From Bacillota bacterium (GTDB lineage Bacteria > Bacillota_I > Bacilli_A > RF39 > UBA660), in the NCBI GenBank assembly GCA_023391185.1, contig JAEWBI010000018.1:1-15840 (forward strand): DNA of 15,840 nt. Direction: 5' to 3'. Under the pieces are notes generated by a model that saw only the letters and a list, made by a program, of their open reading frames with translations, searched no databases and was not told where the DNA came from. The first letter of the stretch is position 1; every line of letters begins with the position of its first letter. Of the stretch, positions 1 to 7,007 are shown one piece after another. A program made the position numbers and the translations under genes.

Positions 1-2
1 TA

Positions 3-746
3 ATGAAATTTTGTGTTTTATCAAGCGGTTCTAAAGGAAATTGTACTTATGTTGAAGTAGGAAATCATAAGTTCTTAATAGATGTAGGTACCAATTTTCT
101 TTATACTTCTACTAAACTGAATGAAATAGGTGTGGATCCAAAGGATATTGAAGCAGTATTTATTACTCATATACATGAAGATCATATTGCAGGTTTAAAA
201 AGATTTATTAAAATAGTTAATCCGCAAGTTTATTTAACAAAAAAAATTTACGATAATTTTCCTATACAATTAGACAAATGGGAATTTCTTGAAAGTAATT
301 TATCTATCGAAAATATAATTATTGATTCAATAAAACTTTCACATGATACACCAGAATGTAAGGGATATATATTTGAATATGAGGGAAAACAATTAGTATA
401 CATAACAGATACTGGTTATATTAATGTTAAATACCATCAAAAACTACATAATAAAACGGCATACATTATAGAGAGTAATCATGACGTTGATATGCTTATG
501 AATTCTAAAAGATTTAGACCTTTAAAAATGCGAATCCTTGGTGATGAAGGTCATATATCCAATAAGGATTGCGCATATTATTTATCAAAGTTTGTAGGTG
601 ATAATACAAAGCTAATTGTTTTAGCTCATCTTAGTGAAGAGGCCAATACCCCTACTATTGCTTTTGAAACTGTTAAAAAAGAAATAGACAACAAGAAAAT
701 TATTATGGCAAAGCAAAATGAAAGAATTGAGCTGATAGAATTATGA
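3..746 (+). CDS. walJ: WalJ/YycJ-like MBL-fold metallohydrolase
   Basis: A 247-residue metallo-beta-lactamase-fold hydrolase of the YycJ/WalJ family, close to the family's usual length of about 260. Visible: the opening LSSGSKGN strand-loop, LIDVG with Asp27, the metal motif T-H-I-H-E-D-H (His56, His58, Asp60, His61), a later SHDT and YITDTGY (third His and bridging Asp), and the C-terminal GDEGHISN and LAHLSEE blocks typical of WalJ. Family members are predicted nucleases or phosphodiesterases acting near the WalRK cell-wall regulon; the substrate cannot be read from sequence. The ATG at 3 begins exactly where family members begin, but the ribosome binding site lies outside the window. The stop overlaps the rlmH start by 4 bp (ATGA), which implies translational coupling. 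In B. subtilis walJ is followed by htrC and then rlmH; htrC is absent here. Confidence 0.88.
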   Translation: MKFCVLSSGSKGNCTYVEVGNHKFLIDVGTNFLYTSTKLNEIGVDPKDIEAVFITHIHEDHIAGLKRFIKIVNPQVYLTKKIYDNFPIQLDKWEFLESNLSIENIIIDSIKLSHDTPECKGYIFEYEGKQLVYITDTGYINVKYHQKLHNKTAYIIESNHDVDMLMNSKRFRPLKMRILGDEGHISNKDCAYYLSKFVGDNTKLIVLAHLSEEANTPTIAFETVKKEIDNKKIIMAKQNERIELIEL

Positions 747-1198
747 TAAAAGTTATTTGTGTAGGAAAAATAAAAGAAAAGTTTTATCGTGAGGCAATTT
801 CAGAATACCAAAAGAGATTAACAAGGTATGCAAAAGTAGAAATAATAGAACTTAGTGATTTTGACTTTGATAATAAAGAAATTGTGTTAGAAAAAGAAAA
901 AGAAAGTATTTTAAAAGTTTTAAATGATAAGGATTATATCATAACTTTAGAAATTGAAGGAAAACAAATGACAAGTATTGAATTTTCAAAAAAAATCGAA
1001 GGTATCTTTTTAGATAATTCAAATATAACTTTTATCATTGGTGGTTCTTATGGATTGCATAATGATATAAAGAAAAGAAGCACTTTAAGTTTGTCATTTT
1101 CCAATTTTACTTTTCCGCATCAACTCTTTAGAATAATTTTATTAGAACAAATATATAGAGCATTTAAAATCCAAAAAAACGAAAGTTATCATAAATAA
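743..1198 (+). CDS. rlmH: 23S rRNA (pseudouridine1915-N3)-methyltransferase RlmH
   Basis: A 151-residue SPOUT-class methyltransferase (family about 155-160) that uses S-adenosylmethionine to methylate N3 of pseudouridine 1915 in helix 69 of 23S rRNA on the assembled 70S ribosome. Diagnostic features: N-terminal MIKVICVGKIKEKF, the SAM-binding knot loop FIIGGSYGLHNDI, and the nearly invariant C-terminus SFSNFTFPHQLFRIILLEQIYRAFKI ending in YHK. The ATG overlaps the walJ stop by 4 bp, so it is probably coupled to walJ. A hairpin with a T-tract follows 14 nt after the stop and also contains the start of spoIIR. Confidence 0.95.
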   Translation: MIKVICVGKIKEKFYREAISEYQKRLTRYAKVEIIELSDFDFDNKEIVLEKEKESILKVLNDKDYIITLEIEGKQMTSIEFSKKIEGIFLDNSNITFIIGGSYGLHNDIKKRSTLSLSFSNFTFPHQLFRIILLEQIYRAFKIQKNESYHK

Positions 1199-1212
1199 TG
1201 AATAAAAATATT

Positions 1213-1248
1213 AAAACCATCCACTATCTAATAGGAGATGGTTTTTTT
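1213..1248 (+). terminator. Hairpin with T7, terminator of rlmH overlapping the spoIIR start
   Basis: AAAACCATC (1213-1221) pairs with GATGGTTTT (1237-1245), nine pairs. A 2x2 internal loop and an inner CTAT/ATAG stem with a CTA loop follow. The downstream arm runs into seven T (1242-1248). It has the form of an intrinsic terminator after rlmH. The AGGAG (1233-1237) that serves spoIIR lies in the downstream arm, and the TTG start (1247) falls at the end of the T-tract, so the structure could equally sequester the ribosome binding site. Confidence 0.65.
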
Positions 1249-1771
1249 GAAATCATTATATATCGTATTATTTGTTTGTTTAGCATATACACTTTTTGGA
1301 AGTATGAACCAGGAAAAAATTGTTATTCCTGATAATGCAATAAGATTTAGAGTAATAGCTAGTAGCAATTCTGAACCAGACCAAAAATTAAAAATGAAGG
1401 TAAAATTAGCAATAGAAAAGAAACTATCCATAATTTTAAATAATGTTGATAATATAGATTCAGTTAACAATGTAATTTTAAATAATTTAAAGTCGTTAGA
1501 GAATGATGTTTTAAGTGTTCTAAAAGAAGAAAATAGTATAGAAACATTTAAGATAAATTTCGGAAACAATTATTTCCCAGAGAAAGAGTATAATGGAATT
1601 AAGTATAATGAAGGTGGTTATAATTCTTTAACTATTACTTTGGGTAATGGTCTTGGAGCAAATTGGTGGTGTATATTATTTCCTCCCCTATGCTTACTTG
1701 ATGAACAAAATCATACTGAAACTGAATATAAGTTTTATGTAAAAGAAATTCTAAGTGACTATTTAAAATAG
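1247..1771 (+). CDS. spoIIR: Stage II sporulation protein R (SpoIIR)
   Basis: The forespore-to-mother-cell signal that, in Bacillus, is made under sigma-F, exported into the intermembrane space and triggers SpoIIGA to cleave pro-sigma-E. With the TTG start the protein has 174 residues. It begins with a hydrophobic export segment (about residues 3-16), then the family block IRFRVIASSNSEPDQ..LKMKVK, and later YFPEKEYNGIKYNEGGYNSL and NWWCILFPPLCLLD, all characteristic of SpoIIR. An ATG at 1238 is in frame but touches the AGGAG (1233-1237) with no spacer. TTG at 1247 leaves 9 nt and gives a normal Met-Lys signal start, so I prefer it. No clear sigma-F promoter was found upstream. The gene indicates a sporulating lineage. 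Confidence 0.9.
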   Translation: MKSLYIVLFVCLAYTLFGSMNQEKIVIPDNAIRFRVIASSNSEPDQKLKMKVKLAIEKKLSIILNNVDNIDSVNNVILNNLKSLENDVLSVLKEENSIETFKINFGNNYFPEKEYNGIKYNEGGYNSLTITLGNGLGANWWCILFPPLCLLDEQNHTETEYKFYVKEILSDYLK

Positions 1772-1786
1772 ATATTAATCACAAAT

Positions 1787-1842
1787 AGGCAAAAGAATAA
1801 TATAATACATTGACATTGAAAACATTATTTTATTTGCCTTTT
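1787..1842 (+). terminator. Possible terminator after spoIIR
   Basis: AGGCAAA (1787-1793) pairs with TTTGCCT (1833-1839). An internal loop follows, then AATAAT (1796-1801) pairs with ATTATT (1824-1829), leaving a 22-nt loop. Only four T follow (1839-1842), so termination may be weak. The downstream arm contains the -35 box of the next promoter. Confidence 0.4.
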
Positions 1843-1862
1843 GCTTTAAAAAAATATATAAT
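1834..1862 (+). promoter_or_regulatory. Sigma-A promoter of fba
   Basis: -35 TTGCCT (1834-1839), 17-bp spacer, -10 TATAAT (1857-1862). The predicted start near 1869 coincides with the first base of the GGTGAT ribosome binding site (1869-1874), giving a leader of about 9 nt before the ATG at 1878. Confidence 0.6.
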
Positions 1863-1877
1863 TAGTATGGTGATATA

Positions 1878-2753
1878 ATGTTTAATAGAAAAAATAAAAC
1901 AATTTTAGTTAATATGGAAGAAATGCTTGTAAAGGCAAAAAAAGGTAAATATGCAGTAGTCCACTTTAATATAAACAATTTAGAATGGGCAAAATATATC
2001 TTAGAAGAGTGTCAAGACTTAAAGGCTCCTATTATTCTTGGTGTAAGTGAAGGTGCAGCAAAATACATGGGTGGCTATAATGTTATTGTTGGAATGGTGA
2101 AGGGATTAATTAAAGATTTAAATATAACAATTCCTGTTGCTCTTCATCTTGATCATGGTAGTTCAATTGAGGCTTGTAGTAAGGCATTAGATGCTGGTTT
2201 TAGCTCAGTAATGATAGATGCATCTAAATATCCTCTTGCAGATAATATAAATATGACAAAAACAGTAGTATCTATGGCGAAAAAATATGGTGCTAGCGTT
2301 GAAGCAGAGATTGGTCATATTGGTGGTAGTGAGGATGGAAATACCAGCCAGGTATTGTATGCAAGCACAGAAGATTGTATTCAATTAGTTCGCAAAACTA
2401 ATATTACAGCTTTAGCTCCTGCTCTAGGTAGTGTTCATGGATTATATAAAGGTGAACCAAATCTTGATTTTACTAGAATGCTTGAAATCGGAATAAAAAC
2501 AGATTTGCCATTGGTTCTACATGGTGGAACTGGTATTCCTGATGATAAGTTACTACAAGCAATTGAATGTGGCGTATGTAAAATTAATTTTAATACAGAA
2601 TTGCAAATTGCTTGGAAAAGATATATAGATAACTTTATTTCCCAAAATCCTAATGAATATGATCCGAGAAAAGTTATTGGGTCTGGTGAAAGGGCAATAA
2701 AGGCTGTCGTTAGAACTAAAGTTTCATTACTAAGATCAGATAACAAAGCATAG
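1878..2753 (+). CDS. fba: Class II fructose-bisphosphate aldolase
   Basis: A zinc-dependent aldolase that cleaves fructose 1,6-bisphosphate to dihydroxyacetone phosphate and glyceraldehyde 3-phosphate; cytosolic glycolysis. The 291 residues match the family (about 285-310). Motifs in order: KGKYAVVHFNINNLEW near the N-terminus; ALHLDHGSS with the catalytic Asp and a zinc His; VEAEIGHIGGSEDG; ALGSVHGLYKGEP with a zinc His; LVLHGGTGIPD with the third His; and the phosphate-binding INFNTELQIAW. The first eight or so residues (MFNRKNKT) extend slightly beyond the usual start, but GGTGAT at 1869-1874 supports this ATG. The neighbour is murA after 14 nt, as in the B. subtilis fbaA-murAB region. Related GatY/KbaY tagatose-bisphosphate aldolases are a less likely alternative. 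Confidence 0.92.
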   Translation: MFNRKNKTILVNMEEMLVKAKKGKYAVVHFNINNLEWAKYILEECQDLKAPIILGVSEGAAKYMGGYNVIVGMVKGLIKDLNITIPVALHLDHGSSIEACSKALDAGFSSVMIDASKYPLADNINMTKTVVSMAKKYGASVEAEIGHIGGSEDGNTSQVLYASTEDCIQLVRKTNITALAPALGSVHGLYKGEPNLDFTRMLEIGIKTDLPLVLHGGTGIPDDKLLQAIECGVCKINFNTELQIAWKRYIDNFISQNPNEYDPRKVIGSGERAIKAVVRTKVSLLRSDNKA

Positions 2754-2767
2754 TGTGGAGGTGCTGT

Positions 2768-4021
2768 ATGAAACAAATTAGAATTGAAGGAAGTAGAGCA
2801 TTAACTGGAACAATAAGTGTCAGTGGTGCCAAAAATAGTGCTGTTGCATTAGTGCCAGCATCGCTTCTTTCAGATGACATAATAACAATAGATAATATTC
2901 CAAATATTTCAGATATAGAGGCTTTGAATGAGATATTAAGTTATTTAGGAGCTAAGGTATCCAGAGAGAATAACTTAATGATAATTGATTCAAGTAGTAT
3001 TACAAATAAAGAGATTCCTGAAAGTATTTCAAAAAAATTGCGTGCTTCTTATTACTTTATGTCAGCTTTATTAGGAAAATATAAACATGTGGAAATGTAT
3101 TTCCCAGGTGGTTGTTCAATAGGTGCAAGACCTATTGATCAAACATTAAAGGGTTTCAAAGCATTAGGTGCAACTGTTATAGAAGAAGGAAATAAGTTTA
3201 TAATAGATGCAAAAGAATTAACTGGTGGTCATGTTTATTTAGATATGCCAAGTGTAGGTGCTACGATTAATACGATTTTAGTCGCTGTAAAAGCTAAGGG
3301 ACAAACAATTATAGAAAATGCAGCAAAAGAACCAGAGATTGTTAATGTTGCTACATTTTTAAATAATATGGGTGCTAAAATAAGTGGTGCTGGAACAAGT
3401 AAGATAAGTATTGTTGGCGTAGAAAAATTAGGTAAATGTTATACAGAAGTTATTCCAGATAGAATAGAAGCTGGTACATATATAATAGCTGGAGCATTAG
3501 CAGGAAAGAATTTAAGAATAAGTAATATAATTCCTGGACATGTAGAAATGTTAATAATGAAGTTAAAGGAAATGGGCGCAAATATCGAAGTTGGTGAGGA
3601 TTATGTAGTTTTATCACAAAGCGATAGTTTAAAAGCAGTTAATGTTAAAACTTTAGGATATCCTGGATTTGCTACTGATTTGCAACAACCGCTAACTGTT
3701 TTGTTAACACAATGTAGTGGTTTATCAGTTTTAGAAGAAACAATATATGAAAATAGATTTCAAAATGTTCCTTATTTAAATGAAATGGGTTCAAATATTA
3801 AAGTAATTGATAAGAAAATAGAAATTAATGGTCCAACAAAGTTGCATGGTGCTACTGTTAAAGCTACAGATTTAAGAGCTGGAGCATGTCTAATATTAGC
3901 TGCTTTGATAGCTGAAGGAGAAACAGTAGTTACTGATATAGAACATGTTCTTCGTGGTTATGAAAATATAGTTGAAAAATTGACGAATGTTGGTGCTAAA
4001 TTAAAAATAGAAGAAATATAA
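2768..4021 (+). CDS. murA: UDP-N-acetylglucosamine 1-carboxyvinyltransferase (MurA/MurZ)
   Basis: Catalyses the first committed step of peptidoglycan precursor synthesis, transferring enolpyruvate from PEP to UDP-GlcNAc in the cytosol. 417 residues, the normal size. Seen: GAKNSAVAL with Lys22-Asn23 near the N-terminus; the mobile loop YFPGGCSIGARPIDQ with the active-site Cys116 (the residue attacked by fosfomycin); ATDLQQPLTVLLTQ with the catalytic Asp; and DLRAGACLILAAL with the conserved Arg. An upstream in-frame GTG (2753) lies before the strong GGAGGTG (2757-2763), so ATG 2768 is the start. Position next to fba and upstream of rpmE matches MurAB (MurZ), the second paralogue of Firmicutes, rather than the MurAA copy that neighbours spoIID. 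Likely cotranscribed with fba. Confidence 0.95.
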   Translation: MKQIRIEGSRALTGTISVSGAKNSAVALVPASLLSDDIITIDNIPNISDIEALNEILSYLGAKVSRENNLMIIDSSSITNKEIPESISKKLRASYYFMSALLGKYKHVEMYFPGGCSIGARPIDQTLKGFKALGATVIEEGNKFIIDAKELTGGHVYLDMPSVGATINTILVAVKAKGQTIIENAAKEPEIVNVATFLNNMGAKISGAGTSKISIVGVEKLGKCYTEVIPDRIEAGTYIIAGALAGKNLRISNIIPGHVEMLIMKLKEMGANIEVGEDYVVLSQSDSLKAVNVKTLGYPGFATDLQQPLTVLLTQCSGLSVLEETIYENRFQNVPYLNEMGSNIKVIDKKIEINGPTKLHGATVKATDLRAGACLILAALIAEGETVVTDIEHVLRGYENIVEKLTNVGAKLKIEEI

Positions 4022-4024
4022 TTA

Positions 4025-4049
4025 GGTAGAGTTATCTCTACTTTTTATT
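4025..4049 (+). terminator. Terminator after murA
   Basis: GTAGAG (4026-4031), TTAT loop, CTCTAC (4036-4041), then TTTTTATTT. A compact 6-bp stem three bases after the murA stop. The ribosome binding site of the next gene begins at 4051, so read-through could feed it, since no clear separate promoter is visible between them. Confidence 0.7.
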
Positions 4050-4059
4050 TGGGGTGAAT

Positions 4060-4731
4060 ATGAAAAAAATAATTATTCTGTTTTTAATAACTATTTTTGT
4101 ATGTCTTATATACAATCTTACTATAGATAGTAAAATATACTATTTGAATATTGGTGACGGCATTGCAATAGGAAAAAATACAAATAATCAAAACATAGGT
4201 TATGATAAAATTATAATCAATTATTTAAAAGAAAAAAAGAAGTTTGAAAAATATAGTAATATATATACAAATTCTAATTATAGAACGACAGATTTAATAA
4301 CAATGATAAAAAACAATGAAGTACATGATAAAACAACTATTCAAAATGATTTAATAAAGGCAGACATCATAACAATTTCTTTAGGTATTAATGATTTACT
4401 TCCGTATATAAAAAATTCTATTGATTTAGATGACGAACAAATTTATGAAATAGCATCAGATTTCGAACAATTGTTTTCAATACTTAGAGAGAATTCAAAG
4501 GAAAGAATTTATTTTGTAGGTATTTATAATCCTAATTTGGGAAATAATTATAATAATATAATTGAAGGATTAAATAAAATCTTAAAACAAAAGTCAAATA
4601 CATATGAAATAACATATATTGATATATTTAATAATATGCAAGAGCAAAATAATTTGGAGTTTAATTCTATTTATCCTTCAGAAGAAGGTTATAAATTGAT
4701 AGGAAATAAAATAATTGATTATATAGATTAA
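4060..4731 (+). CDS. SGNH-fold (GDSL-like) protein with degraded catalytic residues
   Basis: A 223-residue protein with an N-terminal hydrophobic anchor (about residues 3-20), so probably outside the membrane, followed by an SGNH-hydrolase-like domain. Block I reads YLNIGDGIAIGKN, where the nucleophilic Ser of GDS is Gly34. Block III SLGINDL keeps Asn111-Asp112. Block V, normally D-x-x-H-P before an E/N-x-x-G-Y, reads N202-S-I-Y205-P-S-E-E-G-Y, so both catalytic Asp and His are replaced. I infer a non-hydrolytic, perhaps glycan-binding, derivative; family assignment rests on these spaced motifs. Start: ATG 4060 after GGGGTGA (4051-4057), in preference to the GTG at 4054 inside that site. It lies in the murA-rpmE interval where B. 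subtilis has rho. True substrate unknown. Confidence 0.7.
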   Translation: MKKIIILFLITIFVCLIYNLTIDSKIYYLNIGDGIAIGKNTNNQNIGYDKIIINYLKEKKKFEKYSNIYTNSNYRTTDLITMIKNNEVHDKTTIQNDLIKADIITISLGINDLLPYIKNSIDLDDEQIYEIASDFEQLFSILRENSKERIYFVGIYNPNLGNNYNNIIEGLNKILKQKSNTYEITYIDIFNNMQEQNNLEFNSIYPSEEGYKLIGNKIIDYID

Positions 4732-4742
4732 GATGATATAAT
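4715..4742 (+). promoter_or_regulatory. Extended -10 promoter of the BI-1 gene
   Basis: -35-like TTGATT (4715-4720), 16-bp spacer, TGA-TATAAT (4734-4742) with an extended TG. The expected start near 4749 coincides with the GGAGGTG ribosome binding site (4749-4755), so the leader would be about 11 nt. The -35 is inside the end of the preceding gene. Confidence 0.6.
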
Positions 4743-4759
4743 TAGAATGGAGGTGCATT

Positions 4760-5404
4760 ATGTATAATAAAATATTTGCTAAAATATACGGATGGATGTT
4801 TATAGGACTAATGATAACATTTGCAACTGCTTATTATGTATCAACAAGTGAGACAATGATTGAAAATATATTTTCAACAAGTTTATATTGGATAATCTTT
4901 ATTTTAGAATTTATTCTGGTTATATTTTTAAGTTCAAGGGCAATGAAGATGCAATATAGTACTGCTGCAATAGTATTTTGTCTTTATTCTTTTGTTACAG
5001 GGTTAACCTTTTCAGTGTTCTTTTTAATGTTTACTATGGGAAGCATTTTATTTATATTTGCTTTAACAGCTATAATATTTGGTGTATTCTCTATATTGGG
5101 ATTTTTTACTAAAATTGATCTTTCAAAATATTCAACTTTTCTATTTATGGGGCTAATTGGAATTGTAATTGCTTCACTAGTTAATATTTTTATGGGAAAT
5201 ACAACATTAGAATTAATTATTTCATGGGTGACAGTTGGTTTATTTATAGGTTTGACTGCTTATGATACACAAAAAATAAAAAGATTATCAGATTACGGAG
5301 TTAATCAAAATAATATAGCAATAGTTGGTGCTCTTGAATTATATTTAGACTTTATTAATATATTTATAAGTTTATTAAGATTATTTGGAAATTCAAAAGA
5401 TTAG
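4760..5404 (+). CDS. Bax inhibitor-1 (YccA/YetJ) family membrane protein
   Basis: A 214-residue integral membrane protein with about seven hydrophobic helices filling nearly the whole chain (for example around residues 12-26, 42-57, 68-92, 95-112, 126-145, 150-166 and 189-208). Family marks are GLTAYDTQKIK in the sixth-helix region and GALELYLDFINIFISLLRLFG at the C-terminus. The two Asp in AYDTQ and LYLDFIN correspond to the pH-sensing pair described in the bacterial calcium-leak channel YetJ. A pH-sensitive Ca2+ leak is the family inference; the physiological role here is unknown. GGAGGTG (4749-4755) with 4-nt spacing supports the ATG. It has its own promoter and sits between the SGNH-like gene and rpmE. 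Confidence 0.88.
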   Translation: MYNKIFAKIYGWMFIGLMITFATAYYVSTSETMIENIFSTSLYWIIFILEFILVIFLSSRAMKMQYSTAAIVFCLYSFVTGLTFSVFFLMFTMGSILFIFALTAIIFGVFSILGFFTKIDLSKYSTFLFMGLIGIVIASLVNIFMGNTTLELIISWVTVGLFIGLTAYDTQKIKRLSDYGVNQNNIAIVGALELYLDFINIFISLLRLFGNSKD

Positions 5405-5406
5405 TG

Positions 5407-5436
5407 TTGACATTTCTAAGATAAAATTGTTATAAT
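5407..5436 (+). promoter_or_regulatory. Strong sigma-A promoter of rpmE
   Basis: Consensus -35 TTGACA (5407-5412), 18-bp spacer, extended -10 TGT-TATAAT (TG at 5428-5429, TATAAT 5431-5436). It is the best match to consensus in the window, which fits a ribosomal protein gene. Expected start near 5443, leaving a leader of about 48 nt. Confidence 0.85.
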
Positions 5437-5451
5437 ATAAAAGCAAAATTA

Positions 5452-5473
5452 CTATAACTATTATTAGTTATGG
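5452..5473 (+). promoter_or_regulatory. Leader hairpin upstream of rpmE
   Basis: ATAACTA (5454-5460), TTAT loop, TAGTTAT (5465-5471) form a perfect 7-bp stem, extended by T-G and C-G pairs to 5452-5473. It ends four bases before the AAGGAG ribosome binding site. A leader structure here could serve L31 autoregulation, as proposed for several ribosomal-protein leaders in Firmicutes, but I cannot match it to a known leader family by eye. Confidence 0.4.
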
Positions 5474-5490
5474 CGGAAGGAGAAAAGAAT

Positions 5491-5700
5491 ATGAAGAAGA
5501 ATATTCATCCAAATTATGTTGAAACAAAAGTAACATGTGCTTGTGGAAATACTTTTACAGTTAAATCTAACAAACCTGAATTACACGTTGAAGTTTGTGA
5601 CCAATGTCATCCATTCTTTACTGGTAAACAAGGTACTGCTGCTAAAACAGGACGTGTTGAAAAATTCAATCGTAAATATGGAATTAATTCAGAAAAATAA
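5491..5700 (+). CDS. rpmE: 50S ribosomal protein L31 (zinc-binding type)
   Basis: A 69-residue large-subunit ribosomal protein beginning MKKNIHPNYVETKVTC, the standard L31 N-terminus. Four cysteines (Cys16, Cys18, Cys36, Cys39; C-x-C and C-x-x-C) make this the zinc-binding C+ form rather than the zinc-free paralogue used under zinc limitation. The C-terminal FFTGKQG..AKTGRVEKFNRKYG is canonical. An in-frame ATG at 5470 would add seven residues, but it lies within the leader hairpin. The ATG at 5491 has AAGGAG (5477-5482) at the proper distance and matches the family start. Expressed from its own near-consensus promoter and followed by a terminator that shares its stop codon. In B. subtilis rpmE follows rho; here rho is not present. 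Confidence 0.96.
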   Translation: MKKNIHPNYVETKVTCACGNTFTVKSNKPELHVEVCDQCHPFFTGKQGTAAKTGRVEKFNRKYGINSEK

Positions 5701-5723
5701 TATAGTAATATATTATTTTTTTT
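5695..5723 (+). terminator. Terminator of rpmE
   Basis: TAATATA (5698-5704), GTAA tetraloop, TATATTA (5709-5715), then eight T (5716-5723). A perfect but entirely A/T stem, extendable by A-T pairs into the rpmE end. The rpmE stop codon is the first three bases of the stem. Confidence 0.7.
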
Positions 5724-5735
5724 ATATTTTTATTA

Positions 5736-5744
5736 TGTTATAAT
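5736..5744 (+). promoter_or_regulatory. Extended -10 promoter of the prepilin-like gene
   Basis: TGT-TATAAT at 5736-5744, with no convincing -35 (only T-rich DNA 17 bp upstream). Expected start near 5751, with GGGTGG at 5756-5761 and ATG at 5766, a leader of about 15 nt. Confidence 0.5.
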
Positions 5745-5765
5745 GTATTTATACAGGGTGGTAAA

Positions 5766-6881
5766 ATGAAAGATATAGATAAGAATATAACAAAGTATTT
5801 ATTAATAACCTTAACAACTTTAATAATCGCAATGATTATGTATCCTGTTTATAAGATAACAAAAAAAGAAAAAGATAAAATATCTTTTGAAGATACTATA
5901 AATAATATAATAGCAACTGCAAAAGATTATTACTCAAAAAATTCTATTTTTGAAGATGATTATGTTGTATTTACAATTAAAGACGGAAAGATTATTGAAG
6001 ATGGTTTAAATTACTATGGTCAATTACCAAATTCTGGATCTATTCTAATAAATAGTTCTGGTGATATACAAATTATAGCAAATGATGAGAACTGGTGTGC
6101 TACTAAAAGATATACAGATAACTCTTTAAATATAGAAGAGTATTCAAATAATTGTGGAGTTATAAAATCTACAAAGTTGGGAAATATTAATGTTGTACTT
6201 TCTAATACTGAAGATGGTTTATATCAAGAAGGACAAACTTTTTATTATCGTGGTTCAAATCCTAATAATTTTATTGAACTAAATGGTATTTTATTTAGAA
6301 TATTATCAATAGACGAGAATAAAAATTTGAAATTAATTTCGAATGATATTTTAGTTAACAGAGCATGGAATTTAAAATCAATCACTAATAATTATTATGA
6401 CATTTTGGATGAAGATAATATAGCTTATTATATAAATTATTTAGATAGTTCTAATGAATCATTTAACAAGCTTAGGCAAAATAGTGATGTTCTTGAATAT
6501 AGTTGGGATTATTTACAGTTTGATTATACACATGATATGAAATATAACGAATTAAATAATGAAAAAAACAAGAAAAATATTATGGCAGTTGTTGGTTTAA
6601 TATCAGTTCCTGAGTACATTAGAGCTTCATTAAATGCTGAATGCACTATTAATAGTTTACGTAATGAAAAATGTGGAACAAGTAACTTTCTTAGTATAGG
6701 AGAAAAGTTTTTTACAATGTCTACTAGTAATGATTCTGTTTGGGCAGTAAGTAATGATGGAAAAGTGTATGAAACCAGTTTAAATATTTCCCTTGGCATT
6801 AGACCAGTAATAGTTTTAAGTGGAACTATTCAGTTGAAAGGTAAAGGAACACTAGATAACCCTTATATAATAATAAAATAA
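5766..6881 (+). CDS. Prepilin-like membrane-anchored surface protein
   Basis: 371 residues. One N-terminal membrane helix (about residues 11-30) after a short charged head (MKDIDKNITK). It has the pseudopilin layout but lacks the G-F-T-L-x-E processing motif. Residues about 41-135 (helix, then SGSILINSSGDIQI...WCATKRY, ending in a Cys) resemble the body of the short prepilin at 14950-15363. The remaining region has YYRGSNPNNFIELNGILFRILSID and ends with LGIRPVIVLSGTIQLKGKGTLDNPYII, a pattern I associate with DUF6273-like extracellular domains of Firmicutes surface proteins; that link is from memory. Cysteines near 119, 138, 295 and 304 could form disulfides outside the cell. Start supported by GGGTGG (5756-5761). 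Function unknown; no pilus assembly genes lie nearby. Confidence 0.7.
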   Translation: MKDIDKNITKYLLITLTTLIIAMIMYPVYKITKKEKDKISFEDTINNIIATAKDYYSKNSIFEDDYVVFTIKDGKIIEDGLNYYGQLPNSGSILINSSGDIQIIANDENWCATKRYTDNSLNIEEYSNNCGVIKSTKLGNINVVLSNTEDGLYQEGQTFYYRGSNPNNFIELNGILFRILSIDENKNLKLISNDILVNRAWNLKSITNNYYDILDEDNIAYYINYLDSSNESFNKLRQNSDVLEYSWDYLQFDYTHDMKYNELNNEKNKKNIMAVVGLISVPEYIRASLNAECTINSLRNEKCGTSNFLSIGEKFFTMSTSNDSVWAVSNDGKVYETSLNISLGIRPVIVLSGTIQLKGKGTLDNPYIIIK

Positions 6882-6915
6882 AAGATCTAAGCGCAATAAA
6901 AGTCTTAGATCTTTT
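6881..6915 (+). terminator. Terminator after the prepilin-like gene
   Basis: AAAGATCTAAG (6881-6891) pairs perfectly with CTTAGATCTTT (6904-6914) across a 12-nt loop, followed by TTGTTTG. Eleven base pairs; the T-run is short (TTTT at 6912-6915). Confidence 0.75.
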
Positions 6916-6953
6916 GTTTGTAAAATTTAGTAAGAAGCAATGTTAGTAGTGCT

Positions 6954-6991
6954 TTTACACTTTTGTAAATAAAAATGTCCAATTTGTCCAA
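6954..6991 (+). repeat. Small inverted and direct repeats upstream of the 7008 promoter
   Basis: TTTACA (6954-6959) and TGTAAA (6964-6969) form an inverted repeat. TGTCCAA occurs twice, 9 bp apart (6976-6982 and 6985-6991). They lie 17-50 bp before the -35 box, where an activator or repressor could bind. No known binding site is recognised. Confidence 0.35.
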
Positions 6992-7007
6992 AATATAATT
7001 TTCCATC

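Noticed and set aside
1160..1189. Possible sigma-F promoter of spoIIR (GCATT-N15-CGAAAGTTAT)
   Set aside because: Too many mismatches in the -10 element, and it lies inside rlmH; not listed as a feature.
1810..1838. Consensus TTGACA at 1810 as the fba -35 box
   Set aside because: At 16-18 bp downstream there is only TTTGCC-like sequence and no -10; TTGCCT-17-TATAAT fits better.
5537..5743. Second frame overlapping rpmE
   Set aside because: A +1/+2 shadow of rpmE with no ribosome site and no family resemblance.
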